This document shows, in pieces, positions 25,626 through 33,621 of a DNA stretch of 64,000 bases. The DNA is from Prevotella melaninogenica (GTDB lineage Bacteria; Bacteroidota; Bacteroidia; Bacteroidales; Bacteroidaceae): the NCBI RefSeq assembly GCF_013267595.1, contig NZ_CP054010.1, forward strand, positions 1,334,811 to 1,398,810, given 5' to 3'. The position numbers were made by a program, and so were the translations under genes. The notes beneath the pieces are model-generated. The model did no database searches. It worked only from the letters and a program-made list of their open reading frames with translations, and was not told the origin of the DNA. Every line of letters starts with the position of its first letter. Position 1 is the stretch's first letter.

Positions 25626-25691
25626 ATCTTTATATGATATTAGTATAAGAGCGAATTGACGTTTGGGAGGGTTTATATTGGCAATAAAAAC

Positions 25692-25745
25692 AATTGACCT
25701 ACAACTAAAGTGAGTGAATCTTCGTACTTTAGTTGTAGGTCAATT
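25692..25745. repeat. Perfect 20-bp inverted repeat
   Basis: AATTGACCTACAACTAAAGT (25692-25711) pairs perfectly with 25726-25745; the loop is 14 nt. It is not followed by a T run, so it is not a standard terminator. Confidence 0.8.
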
Positions 25746-25860
25746 ACTTTTATATAAATTGGTTACGAGCTAATGCCTTACATCTATAACCTGCCTATTT
25801 GATTTTACAAAAACAAGGATTGAAATCTTAATAGCCTATTTCAAGCCTTGTCCTATTTGC

Positions 25861-25896
25861 CTCCCCTCCTTTCGGAGGGGTCGGGGGAGGTTTTTT
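25861..25896 (+). terminator. Palindromic element acting as possible terminator
   Basis: CCCCTCCTTTCGGAGGGG followed by a G-rich run and TTTTTT on the plus strand. It lies just past the stop of the minus-strand TonB receptor. A palindromic repeat unit may have been adopted as a terminator of plus-strand transcripts. Confidence 0.55.
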
Positions 25897-25900
25897 CTCA

Positions 25901-28396
25901 TTAGAAATGCACCCTAAAGTCTACACCCATTTGGAATGGATTACCCATCTGAGCAAAGGTGTAGCGTGTACCAGTAGCAGCACTCTGAACAGCAAAACTG
26001 TTGTATTTCGTATCTGTCAGATTACGCACCCATAGGTTGACATGCAGCAGACCAAAGTCTGCATCGGCATGAGCACCTAAGACAGCATAGAAGTTCTGAC
26101 CGATAGAGTTCTGTTCATCCCAGTAGGTCTTACCCTGCGCAGAGAGGTTGAGTCCCACTGTGACACTACGCAAATGGAAACGATTTGATGGGTCGAGCAA
26201 GGCTGCAGGATCAACGTCTATACTGTAATCAGTATTGGCACCCAGTGTATGCTGTGGCACGAAAGGAACACGCTTATCCTTATAATTAACTGTTCCTACT
26301 CCAGCGATAGAGTCCTTATACTCATCAAACTGAGCACTTGTAAAGCCATAGCTAAGACCATATGATAGTTTATTGTCCAAGGCTACACCACGGAGTGTTG
26401 CCTCCAAACCACAAGAATGACTGTGGCCTGCATTTGTCATCACACGTCCGAAACCATAGTTGCCAGCCATTACAGAGAGTTGCTGATTGCGAATCTGCAT
26501 ATAATAAGCAGCAAGGTCAAGATGAAGTTGGTTGTTTAAGAGATTGAGATGCGCTCCCACCTCATAGTTCCAGCTTGTCTCTGGCTTATATTCGATTGTC
26601 TTTGCAATGCGCTCATAGTAAGCTTCATCATGTGCAATATCCACATCAGCACGTGCCTTATTGGCAGCTTGTGAGGTCTCAGTCTGAAGTACATCAGAGA
26701 ACATCTCGAAGTTATAACCGCCTGCACGATAGCCCTTTGACCATGTCGCATAGACATTGCTACCATCCTGAAGACGATAAGTCAAACCAAGTTTTGGAAG
26801 GAACTGTTTGAAATTATCATGCTCACTATGCTTTAATGCTGAAGTAATAACAGGATTAATGGTTATGCCCATCACACTTTCCTGCAATGCTACACGTGCA
26901 GATGTCTCATAGTCAATGCTTACGCGCGAATAATCATAGCGCAACCCCAAAGTCGCCATCAAGCGATCAGAAAGTTCAATATTACTCTCATGGTAAACAC
27001 CTAAGTTGAGGGTTGGCGTACGGAAGACACCCGGAACAGGGTCCATTGTCATATTTATGTTGACTCCACCTGCCGCAGCAATAGCTGCAGCCGTGCTTGC
27101 ACGTGCTGTTTTATTGGCAAGTTCCTCTGACATTCCACCTGCAATCAATCTCTGTGCCATACCCCTTGCCATCGCATTGAGCATACCGTTATAAGCATAG
27201 TCGGTAATCTTCTTAGACAGGTAGCTGTTCATGTCTTGGTCGAAATAAACAGGAGCCGTTGTCTTCAACCACTGATAAGAACCAAAAGCACCGAAGGTCC
27301 AATACCACTTGCTATTATTACGGCTCTTGATAGAAAGTTCCTCTGTCACCGTATTCCCTAATTGACGCTGTGTAAGGTGCATGAAGTCCTGCGGACGATA
27401 GTCTATATCCATGAGCATATAGTCACGGAGGAACTGCCAAGAAGTCATCGAATTGATATCAAATCCGTTTCCTGCATATTTAATACCCAGCCCTGTACTG
27501 ATGATATTACGGCGGTAATTGCCTTGACGATTTTGGTTAGGCGATTGCGTACCAACCTTCAATCCATAAAGTGGTGAGGTGATTGTGGCAGAAGATAGTT
27601 CGTCTTCCGTCACCACCTGACCATATGGAAAGCCATTCTGTCGAGTATATTGATAGTCAGCAATGAAGTCAAAGTTAAGTCTGTCTGTTGGACGCCAAAG
27701 GAAACGTCCCTTACCACCAAACTCATTGATAAGGTCGGCATGTGAGCCATCATACTGATTACGGAAGAATCCATTTTGCCCTCCATAGAAGCCAGCTACC
27801 GAGAATGCCATCTTATCATTCAGTTTCTCATAATGACTTGCCTCAATCTGACGATGCAGTTTCGAACCAATAGAGAGTTTTACATCCGTCCCTTGATATT
27901 GGAAAGGGTTACGACTATAGAGTCGAATCAGTCCACCTTCGGTATTCATACCATAAAGTGTACCCTGCGGACCATGTAGAACGTCGATGCGGTCGATATC
28001 GTATGTGTGGAAATTAAACGCACTCTTGCTTAAGATTGGCATACCATCTACATAAATACCCACGGCTGGTGAGTAGACACGTGAGCCGATACCGCGCATA
28101 TATATAGAAGATGTGTAACGGCTTCCGTACTCAGGCATAGAGAATGATGGGACAAACACAGAGAGATTACGAACATCCTGCACATTGAGGCTACGAATCA
28201 AATCACCATTGAAAGAAGTGCTGCTCAATGGTTGCTGGCGCAGACGGAAAGCCTCCTTTGGTTGGTCTATGACGACAACTTCGTCAATATCATAGACGCG
28301 AGAAGTATCTCCGCTTTCGATAATGTTGTTAGCTTGCATTCCTATCGGTAAAGATGACGCCATTAAAAGGGCAATACTAAGTTTAGACTTAATCAT
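25901..28396 (-). CDS. TonB-dependent outer membrane receptor
   Basis: An 831-residue receptor. Signal peptide MIKSKLSIALLMASSLPIGM with a cut near QA-NN, a TonB-box-like DIDEVVVI at about residues 36-43, a plug domain with YMRGIGSRVYSPAVGIYVDG and DVLHGPQGTLYGMNTEGGLI, then a 22-strand-type barrel ending in Phe (MGVDFRVHF). It has no carboxypeptidase-like N-terminal domain. It takes up a bound nutrient at the expense of TonB energy; the ligand is unknown. It stands alone, with its own promoter. Confidence 0.92.
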   Translation of the reverse strand: MIKSKLSIALLMASSLPIGMQANNIIESGDTSRVYDIDEVVVIDQPKEAFRLRQQPLSSTSFNGDLIRSLNVQDVRNLSVFVPSFSMPEYGSRYTSSIYMRGIGSRVYSPAVGIYVDGMPILSKSAFNFHTYDIDRIDVLHGPQGTLYGMNTEGGLIRLYSRNPFQYQGTDVKLSIGSKLHRQIEASHYEKLNDKMAFSVAGFYGGQNGFFRNQYDGSHADLINEFGGKGRFLWRPTDRLNFDFIADYQYTRQNGFPYGQVVTEDELSSATITSPLYGLKVGTQSPNQNRQGNYRRNIISTGLGIKYAGNGFDINSMTSWQFLRDYMLMDIDYRPQDFMHLTQRQLGNTVTEELSIKSRNNSKWYWTFGAFGSYQWLKTTAPVYFDQDMNSYLSKKITDYAYNGMLNAMARGMAQRLIAGGMSEELANKTARASTAAAIAAAGGVNINMTMDPVPGVFRTPTLNLGVYHESNIELSDRLMATLGLRYDYSRVSIDYETSARVALQESVMGITINPVITSALKHSEHDNFKQFLPKLGLTYRLQDGSNVYATWSKGYRAGGYNFEMFSDVLQTETSQAANKARADVDIAHDEAYYERIAKTIEYKPETSWNYEVGAHLNLLNNQLHLDLAAYYMQIRNQQLSVMAGNYGFGRVMTNAGHSHSCGLEATLRGVALDNKLSYGLSYGFTSAQFDEYKDSIAGVGTVNYKDKRVPFVPQHTLGANTDYSIDVDPAALLDPSNRFHLRSVTVGLNLSAQGKTYWDEQNSIGQNFYAVLGAHADADFGLLHVNLWVRNLTDTKYNSFAVQSAATGTRYTFAQMGNPFQMGVDFRVHF

Positions 28397-28437
28397 ATAA
28401 TCTTATTTCTAATGTTTTTATAAATCGTTAATGATGA

Positions 28438-28468
28438 CAAAGGTAAGCATAAAAAATATAATAAACAA
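28438..28468 (-). promoter_or_regulatory. Promoter of the TonB receptor
   Basis: TACCTTTG (28445-28438, minus strand), a 20-bp spacer and TTG (28468-28466). The start codon is 42 nt downstream of the box. Confidence 0.65.
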
Positions 28469-28619
28469 TCCTAATTTATTAGGAATATTACAAATATTCT
28501 GTTGAGATACAGCCATATAAGTTGGACTGGATTAGAATGAAGAAAGGACTTATTCTATCAGCTACCACTTATAAATGTGTCAGGATTTTATCATTATGTA
28601 AAAATCAATACATGATGAA

Positions 28620-28735
28620 TTGGGCTCAAAGAGATGCCCTTTAGGCTTCTTAAAGACGCTCTATTGAATCCTTACTAACGCCCTTTTGAAGTCTAATTAG
28701 GCACCTTTTACTTTGCTGTTTTGTAACTATCTGAT
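28620..28735. repeat. Partial copy of the AACGCCCTTTTGAAG element
   Basis: GGCTTCTTAAAGACGC, TTACTAACGCCCTTTTGAAG, TAATTAGGCACCTTTTACTT and GCTGTTTTGTAACT are the reverse complement of blocks at 38345-38440 and 41725-41830. Most of the 491-bp gap 28397-28887 is otherwise plain. Confidence 0.75.
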
Positions 28736-28762
28736 TGCTTGCTACTTATAATGGAAATAAAA

Positions 28763-28802
28763 ATAGCCGTTTTTACCCTAAGAATAAGGTAAAAACGGCT
28801 AT
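28763..28802. terminator. Bidirectional hairpin terminator
   Basis: The 15-bp perfect stem ATAGCCGTTTTTACC / GGTAAAAACGGCTAT with a 10-nt loop, A-rich before it. It lies about 85 bp past the stop of the minus-strand zinc-ribbon gene. Confidence 0.65.
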
Positions 28803-28887
28803 CGAAATGTAAATAAAATTCTAAACTACTGGAGGTCTGTTTCCGATGTAAAGTCTGTTGAAAGTTCTATCTAACGCGTACTTTTTA

Positions 28888-30054
28888 TTACTCATTTACA
28901 GCTCCACAGTGTGGACATCTTCCTTTTCTATGAAGGCGTACGCCACAGTTTCCACAGTAATAAGTCTCGCTGCTCTTGCATAGATAGATGCGGAAGGCAT
29001 AATAGATATAGGCAATGAGAAGTGGATAGCCTATATAATATAAAGTGAGTACAGAAAAAATGATGTAATTCACAGCACATACTGCACCTAAACCACTAAG
29101 ATAGAGTAGGGCTTCTCCTGACTTCAGAAGTCTTCGTACATCGTCAATCGTAGCAATACCGATGATGAGCATAGCCCAGACAAGAACTAAGAAGATATTG
29201 AGTAATATGGGTTGTGAGAAGGGATTAAGAGAGGGGTGGAAGTAGAACTCACGCCATGTCTCGGGGGCAAAGAGCTGAATGCTTGCATAGAAGGCTGCAG
29301 AAAGCGCCACGATGACGGCTAACAGCGTGGGATAGAACGAACTAATATCATTAAAGTGTACGATATGTGCGTTCTTCTTCAATATCTTACGTGCCAAATA
29401 ACCTACACCCATGATTGAGATAACAATCAAGAATATTAGTAAGTGAATGTTCGAGAATGTAGAGATAAACTGTGAAATAGGGTCAGCTGGATCAACTTGT
29501 TTCAACAAACGAGACTCATGAATCCAGCCAAAGGCATAGTCTTCCGTTGCAATCTGCACCCAAACAGAATCCTGCTTGTCAATGGGAAGAATACGAATAT
29601 CAGCCACAACAACTTCCTTTCCGTTCTTCACAGCGAAGGAATCTGTTTCCATCTTGTTTACAGCCTCTTCTGGTTGTTGACGAAGAAGCATCAATGAATC
29701 TGCCGTTACAATAAAGTTAAATCCTTGCGAATAATGGTGTTTTACACGAAAAGCCAGGGAGTCTACCTTGCTTCGCGTGCCACTCCATTCTATGTCATCA
29801 CTGTCATTATCCTTCAAAATGGAGTCGCCTTCTGCTTCTATTCGCCGAGAAATCTGTGCCTCTTGAATACTATCAGGTAAGCGGAAAGACGAAGGAGTCT
29901 TCTTATGATAACAACCTGTAAATAAGAAGCTAAGTAGTAAGAGGAGGATTCCTCCAACGATACCGCAGCGTAGCCCAGCACAGCTGTTAGTCTTCTTTGT
30001 TATTGAAGTCTGCGCAGGTTCTTTTCCCTCGGGATTCCATTTATTCGTAATCAT
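28888..30054 (-). CDS. Membrane protein with SH3-like part and C-terminal zinc ribbon
   Basis: A 388-residue protein. A first hydrophobic segment ends in FTGC (about residues 32-48), which is either an anchor or an internal lipobox-like stretch. A soluble region of about 150 residues follows, with an SH3-like piece DSVWVQIATEDYAFGWIHESRL. Then come about four transmembrane helices (residues 200-365) and a C-terminal zinc ribbon with two CxxC pairs (YYCGNCGVRL ... GRCPHCGAVN). Function unknown. 29 nt separate its ATG from the U32 gene stop, so it may be co-transcribed with that gene. Confidence 0.7.
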   Translation of the reverse strand: MITNKWNPEGKEPAQTSITKKTNSCAGLRCGIVGGILLLLLSFLFTGCYHKKTPSSFRLPDSIQEAQISRRIEAEGDSILKDNDSDDIEWSGTRSKVDSLAFRVKHHYSQGFNFIVTADSLMLLRQQPEEAVNKMETDSFAVKNGKEVVVADIRILPIDKQDSVWVQIATEDYAFGWIHESRLLKQVDPADPISQFISTFSNIHLLIFLIVISIMGVGYLARKILKKNAHIVHFNDISSFYPTLLAVIVALSAAFYASIQLFAPETWREFYFHPSLNPFSQPILLNIFLVLVWAMLIIGIATIDDVRRLLKSGEALLYLSGLGAVCAVNYIIFSVLTLYYIGYPLLIAYIYYAFRIYLCKSSETYYCGNCGVRLHRKGRCPHCGAVNE

Positions 30055-30083
30055 GATGATAAACTATGGGTTATGATTTTCAA

Positions 30084-32222
30084 TTACGTAACGTTGCACA
30101 CATTCATCTGACAGTTCTTACAGTCGAATTCTAAGCGGAAACGACGCTTATCAGGGAGTTCGAGGAAGAGCGGTTCACGCCAAGTAGGTTTCTGTCCACC
30201 ACGTTTCACACAATAGCCGAGTGAATAACGGATGCAATGACGGCACTGCATTAACAAGTGAGAAACCGCTTCTTTATCTCCCTTGATGGAGAATGCCTTG
30301 TTTGATGAGTCAGAACCATTGGTTGCACCTGTAGGATATTGAATCTCAAAAGCAGGTTCTGCTTTGGGTAATCCCTGCTGTTCATAGAACTTGCGGGCAG
30401 CATCATTGGAGATGTTATACAGATAAGGTAACTGCTGATATTGGGATGGATTCACCATCAATATATGTAGTTTATGGTCAGACACCTTATCCACCGATTT
30501 CCGATGAATTGTTACACGCTGCATATTCAGTATCTGTTTGTCAAGTTCCTCTACCATCATACGACGAAGTTCGGCAAGAATACTGCTTGGGATGAAGTAC
30601 TTGTCAGCCCCGTCAACTATCTCTACCTCAGAACATTCATATACCGTATTGCCCAATTTAGTGAGCTGACGTATGATGTTATCACGTTGAGGCTTTTGGG
30701 CAAGTTGAAGACCTTCCCCAGCCCCTCCAAGGGAAGGGGAGAGCCTAACGGGATGTTCGTTGGATATTCGTTGGTGAAAATTATAAGTGGATGAAGAATC
30801 TTGTGAACATTCATTAGATTCCGATTTATGATAGATATGGTTAATCCTATCATCTATCACCTCTGCTTTTGCCCATATTGTCCCACGACTATCCGTTAGG
30901 CACTCCTCTCCTTTGGAGGGGTCGGGGGAGGCTCCAAACCAAATCTTAATCGCAATCTTACGTTCAGCAGTCTTACCACTCAACTCCTTATCAAATGCTT
31001 GGTCCTGATTACGATACAGTCCCATACCCGGCTTTAATCCTCTTGGCATCTTAAAAGGATAGAGCCTATTACCAACGGCACGGTTAACACGGAATCCTTC
31101 CAAGCGTGTCGACTGACTGTCAGCGTCACGTGAGAGGAAACATAATCCGTCACCATTCGCAAAGTTTGCAGTACTTGACACATTAAAACTATCTCGTCTT
31201 ATCTCCTTTACCCGACCAACAAACTCGCCCAATGCCTTAGGGGTATCGGGTGAGAAGATATCTGCCTGTCTACCCTTGAGGAAGTAATTCGTATAACCAC
31301 GGTTGAAAGTCTTCTTCAAATCGGGTGTAAACGAATAGCGCACACGTCCCAAAGAAGCACGACGGAACTCGCCTGGATGCTTACTGATAATCTCGTCAAT
31401 GCGCTTACTATAAGCCGAAACGACATTCTTCACATAGTTGATATCCTTCAATCTTCCCTCTATCTTAAAGGCACAAGCCCCCGAACGCATAAGCGTTTCG
31501 AGGTTATCAATCTGACTCATATCCTTCAATGAGAGAAGATGGCGCTGGTGTTCGATGGTCTTTCCGTCTGAATCTTTCAAATCAAACGCCAATCGACAGA
31601 ACTGTGCACACGCACCACGATTGGCTGATCGCCCAAAACTATACTGTGATACATAACATACACCACTGTAACTAACGCACAAAGCTCCATGTACAAAGGC
31701 TTCCAACTCAAGTTCCGGTAAACGCTTATGAATATTATTTATCTCTTCAGCAGACAGTTCGCGAGCAAGTACGACACGGTCAAAACCCTGCTGACTCAGC
31801 CATAGAGCCTTCTCCCATGTGCGTGTATCACATTGTGTACTGGCGTGGAGAGCTACCGTATCAGGCACTATCTCCCTTACCTTACTCATCAAACCCATAT
31901 CCTGTAGGAGGAAGGCATCTACACCAACGTCCACCAATTCACGTACCAAAGTAAGTGTATCTTCAAACTCATCGTTATAGATAATCGTATTAATAGTCAC
32001 GTGAACCGTGGCACCATAACGGTGAGCATACTCGCATAGCTTGCTGATATCCTCCACACTATTACCTGCAGACTGACGTGCTCCGAATCGGGAAGCACCG
32101 ATATATACGGCATCAGCTCCGTGTTCAATAGCTGCCATTCCACATTCGAGGTTCTTGGCTGGGGCAAGGAGTTCGATTGTGTTGGGTGACGGGTGTTGGG
32201 TGTTGGGTGTTGATGATTGCAT
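30084..32222 (-). CDS. U32 family protein (RlhA/YegQ-type hydroxylase) with in-frame insert
   Basis: A 712-residue member of the U32 family. These proteins act in RNA hydroxylation (RlhA on 23S rRNA, TrhP on tRNA) although named peptidases. Residues 16-300 hold the TIM-barrel part (IELLAPAKNLECGMAAIEHG, EAFVHGALCVSYSGVCY) and the cluster-binding GRSANRGACAQFCR. A DUF3656-like middle and a Cys-rich end (CRHCIRYSLGYC ... CKNCQMNVC) point to the RlhA type. Residues about 430-505 are a palindromic-repeat insert. The first 15 residues (MQSSTPNTQHPSPNT) are translated GGGTGTTGGGTG minisatellite, and the only ATG before the conserved start lies in that repeat. Confidence 0.88.
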   Translation of the reverse strand: MQSSTPNTQHPSPNTIELLAPAKNLECGMAAIEHGADAVYIGASRFGARQSAGNSVEDISKLCEYAHRYGATVHVTINTIIYNDEFEDTLTLVRELVDVGVDAFLLQDMGLMSKVREIVPDTVALHASTQCDTRTWEKALWLSQQGFDRVVLARELSAEEINNIHKRLPELELEAFVHGALCVSYSGVCYVSQYSFGRSANRGACAQFCRLAFDLKDSDGKTIEHQRHLLSLKDMSQIDNLETLMRSGACAFKIEGRLKDINYVKNVVSAYSKRIDEIISKHPGEFRRASLGRVRYSFTPDLKKTFNRGYTNYFLKGRQADIFSPDTPKALGEFVGRVKEIRRDSFNVSSTANFANGDGLCFLSRDADSQSTRLEGFRVNRAVGNRLYPFKMPRGLKPGMGLYRNQDQAFDKELSGKTAERKIAIKIWFGASPDPSKGEECLTDSRGTIWAKAEVIDDRINHIYHKSESNECSQDSSSTYNFHQRISNEHPVRLSPSLGGAGEGLQLAQKPQRDNIIRQLTKLGNTVYECSEVEIVDGADKYFIPSSILAELRRMMVEELDKQILNMQRVTIHRKSVDKVSDHKLHILMVNPSQYQQLPYLYNISNDAARKFYEQQGLPKAEPAFEIQYPTGATNGSDSSNKAFSIKGDKEAVSHLLMQCRHCIRYSLGYCVKRGGQKPTWREPLFLELPDKRRFRLEFDCKNCQMNVCNVT
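30709..30935. repeat. Palindromic element inside the U32 gene
   Basis: Ends CCCCTCCAAGGGAAGGGG and CTCCTTTGGAGGGG, with an extended inner inverted repeat GCCTAACGG ... CCGTTAGGC. The AT-rich core of about 150 bp differs from other cores. The insert adds about 75 residues without a frame break. Confidence 0.8.
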
Positions 32223-32400
32223 ATTGTTGGGTGATGGGTGTTAATTGTTGGGTGATGATGAAGTGTTTATAGGATGGTGAGTGATGAGTGTTAATTGTTG
32301 GGTGATGATGATTACATTTTGTTTGAGTGATAGATGCTAAGTAAAACAACCATTCATCATCACCTATCATTCACTATCTAACACCCAACTCACCCAATTC
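32176..32400. repeat. GGGTGTTGGGTG minisatellite across two gene ends
   Basis: Units of TGGGTGTTGGGTGATGG run at 32183-32320, with a complementary block CACCCAACTCACCC at 32384-32397. The left end supplies the start of the U32 gene; the right end supplies the last residues and stop of metA. Confidence 0.8.
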
Positions 32401-33254
32401 ATAAACAGTAGATTAGCGTGTGAACGCCAAGTGACAAGCGGACCTTTATCTGGATTATCCTCACGATAATAATACTTTGGCACTTCAACATCGTCACGCT
32501 TACCAAGGTCACGGTGATATTCTGTGTCGAGTGTGTTGGGGGCATACTCCAAATGACCAGTGATAAAGAACTCACGTCTACTGCGTGACCTTACGATAGA
32601 CACTCCACTCTCCTCCGATTCAGCAATAACTTCAAGGTCGTCAACCCGCTTAATGTCCTCACGTCTTACCTCTGTATGACGGCTCTGAGGCATACGGAAG
32701 ACATCATCAAAGCCACGGAAGAGAGGCTGTTCGGGTTTTAAAGGAATCGTAGGGAAGATACCAAACATCTTCTTAGGCAAAGGATATTTTGGAATATCAT
32801 AGAAATGATAGAGCCCTGCCTGTGCTGCCCAACAGATGTAAAGCGTTGAACGTACATTCTCACGTGCCCAATTGAATATCTCCTGTAGCTCTGTCCAATA
32901 GTCTACCTCCTCGAAAGGTATTCCCTCGACAGGGGCGCCGGTGACTATCAAACCATCAATCTTCTCCTCACTGAGTTCTTCAAGCGTATGATAGAAACGG
33001 TCAATATGTTCTGCAGGTGTATGCTTAGAAGCATGACTTTTGAGCTTCATAAAGTTGATATCTAACAATAGCGGACTATTGGAAAGAATACGTATGAAAT
33101 CAGTCTCAGTCGTAGCTTTGAATGGCATAAGATTGAGTATGACAATGCGGAGTGGACGCTTATCATCCTCTTTAGCAAGCATATCTTCTATGTTGATATT
33201 CTCACGCTTCAGTATATCAATAGCGGGAAGTCCCTCGGGCAATCTTAATGGCAT
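32367..33254 (-). CDS. metA: Homoserine O-acyltransferase MetA, C-terminus rewritten by repeat
   Basis: MetA acylates homoserine in methionine synthesis. Present are NLMPFKATTETDFIRILSNS, the catalytic Cys141 in LYICWAAQAGLYH and QSRHTEVRREDI with the conserved His. At the position that decides the acyl donor this protein has Glu110 (TGAPVEGIPFEEV) where E. coli has Gly111; Glu there goes with acetyl-CoA, so homoserine O-acetyltransferase activity is predicted. The family normally ends LLFxNWLNYYVYQxTPY or similar; here it ends LLFMNWVSWVLDSE, encoded by GGGTGAGTTGGGTG minisatellite DNA. The protein is 295 residues, about ten short, and may still be active. Confidence 0.93.
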   Translation of the reverse strand: MPLRLPEGLPAIDILKRENINIEDMLAKEDDKRPLRIVILNLMPFKATTETDFIRILSNSPLLLDINFMKLKSHASKHTPAEHIDRFYHTLEELSEEKIDGLIVTGAPVEGIPFEEVDYWTELQEIFNWARENVRSTLYICWAAQAGLYHFYDIPKYPLPKKMFGIFPTIPLKPEQPLFRGFDDVFRMPQSRHTEVRREDIKRVDDLEVIAESEESGVSIVRSRSRREFFITGHLEYAPNTLDTEYHRDLGKRDDVEVPKYYYREDNPDKGPLVTWRSHANLLFMNWVSWVLDSE

Positions 33255-33446
33255 ATCCTGTTTTCTTTATCTTTATAGGGTCATACAAGCATACGATCCT
33301 TCTTTTTCTCTCCTTTAAATAGGTTACAAAGATAGTAATTAATAACAGATTCTACAAGGCTTACCTATATAAAAGTATGAATAGAAATAGGATAAGGTAC
33401 ACACATATCCTAACCGACACGATAAACCTATAACAAAATAAACACA

Positions 33447-33511
33447 AAAGGCTCACTCTAAACATTTCTATCAGCATCGAATCTGAAAGAAATGCTTAGC
33501 CGTGAGCCTTT
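33447..33511. terminator. Hairpin terminator
   Basis: AAAGGCTCAC (33447-33456) pairs with GTGAGCCTTT (33502-33511), followed by AATTTTAT. The inner part also pairs partly (ACATTTCT / AGAAATGC). It lies in the 367-bp gap 33255-33621, which otherwise holds plain DNA and, at its end, minisatellite. Confidence 0.55.
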
Positions 33512-33570
33512 AATTTTATAGATTTAGTGGTACGGGCAATATTGAAGATAGGTGTAATAATCAGCTAAGA

Positions 33571-33621
33571 GTCAATCCCTCAACACCTAACACCCAACAC
33601 TCATCACCCAACACCCATCAT
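33571..33621. repeat. CACCCAACACC minisatellite after the M13 peptidase gene
   Basis: Units of ACACCTAACACCCAACACTC and ATCACCCAACACCCATCA end at the M13 peptidase stop codon. Complement of the family at 18389-18640. Confidence 0.75.

Noticed and set aside
32125..32370. 81-codon minus-strand frame
   Set aside because: It only translates the GGGTGTTGGGTG minisatellite in another frame.
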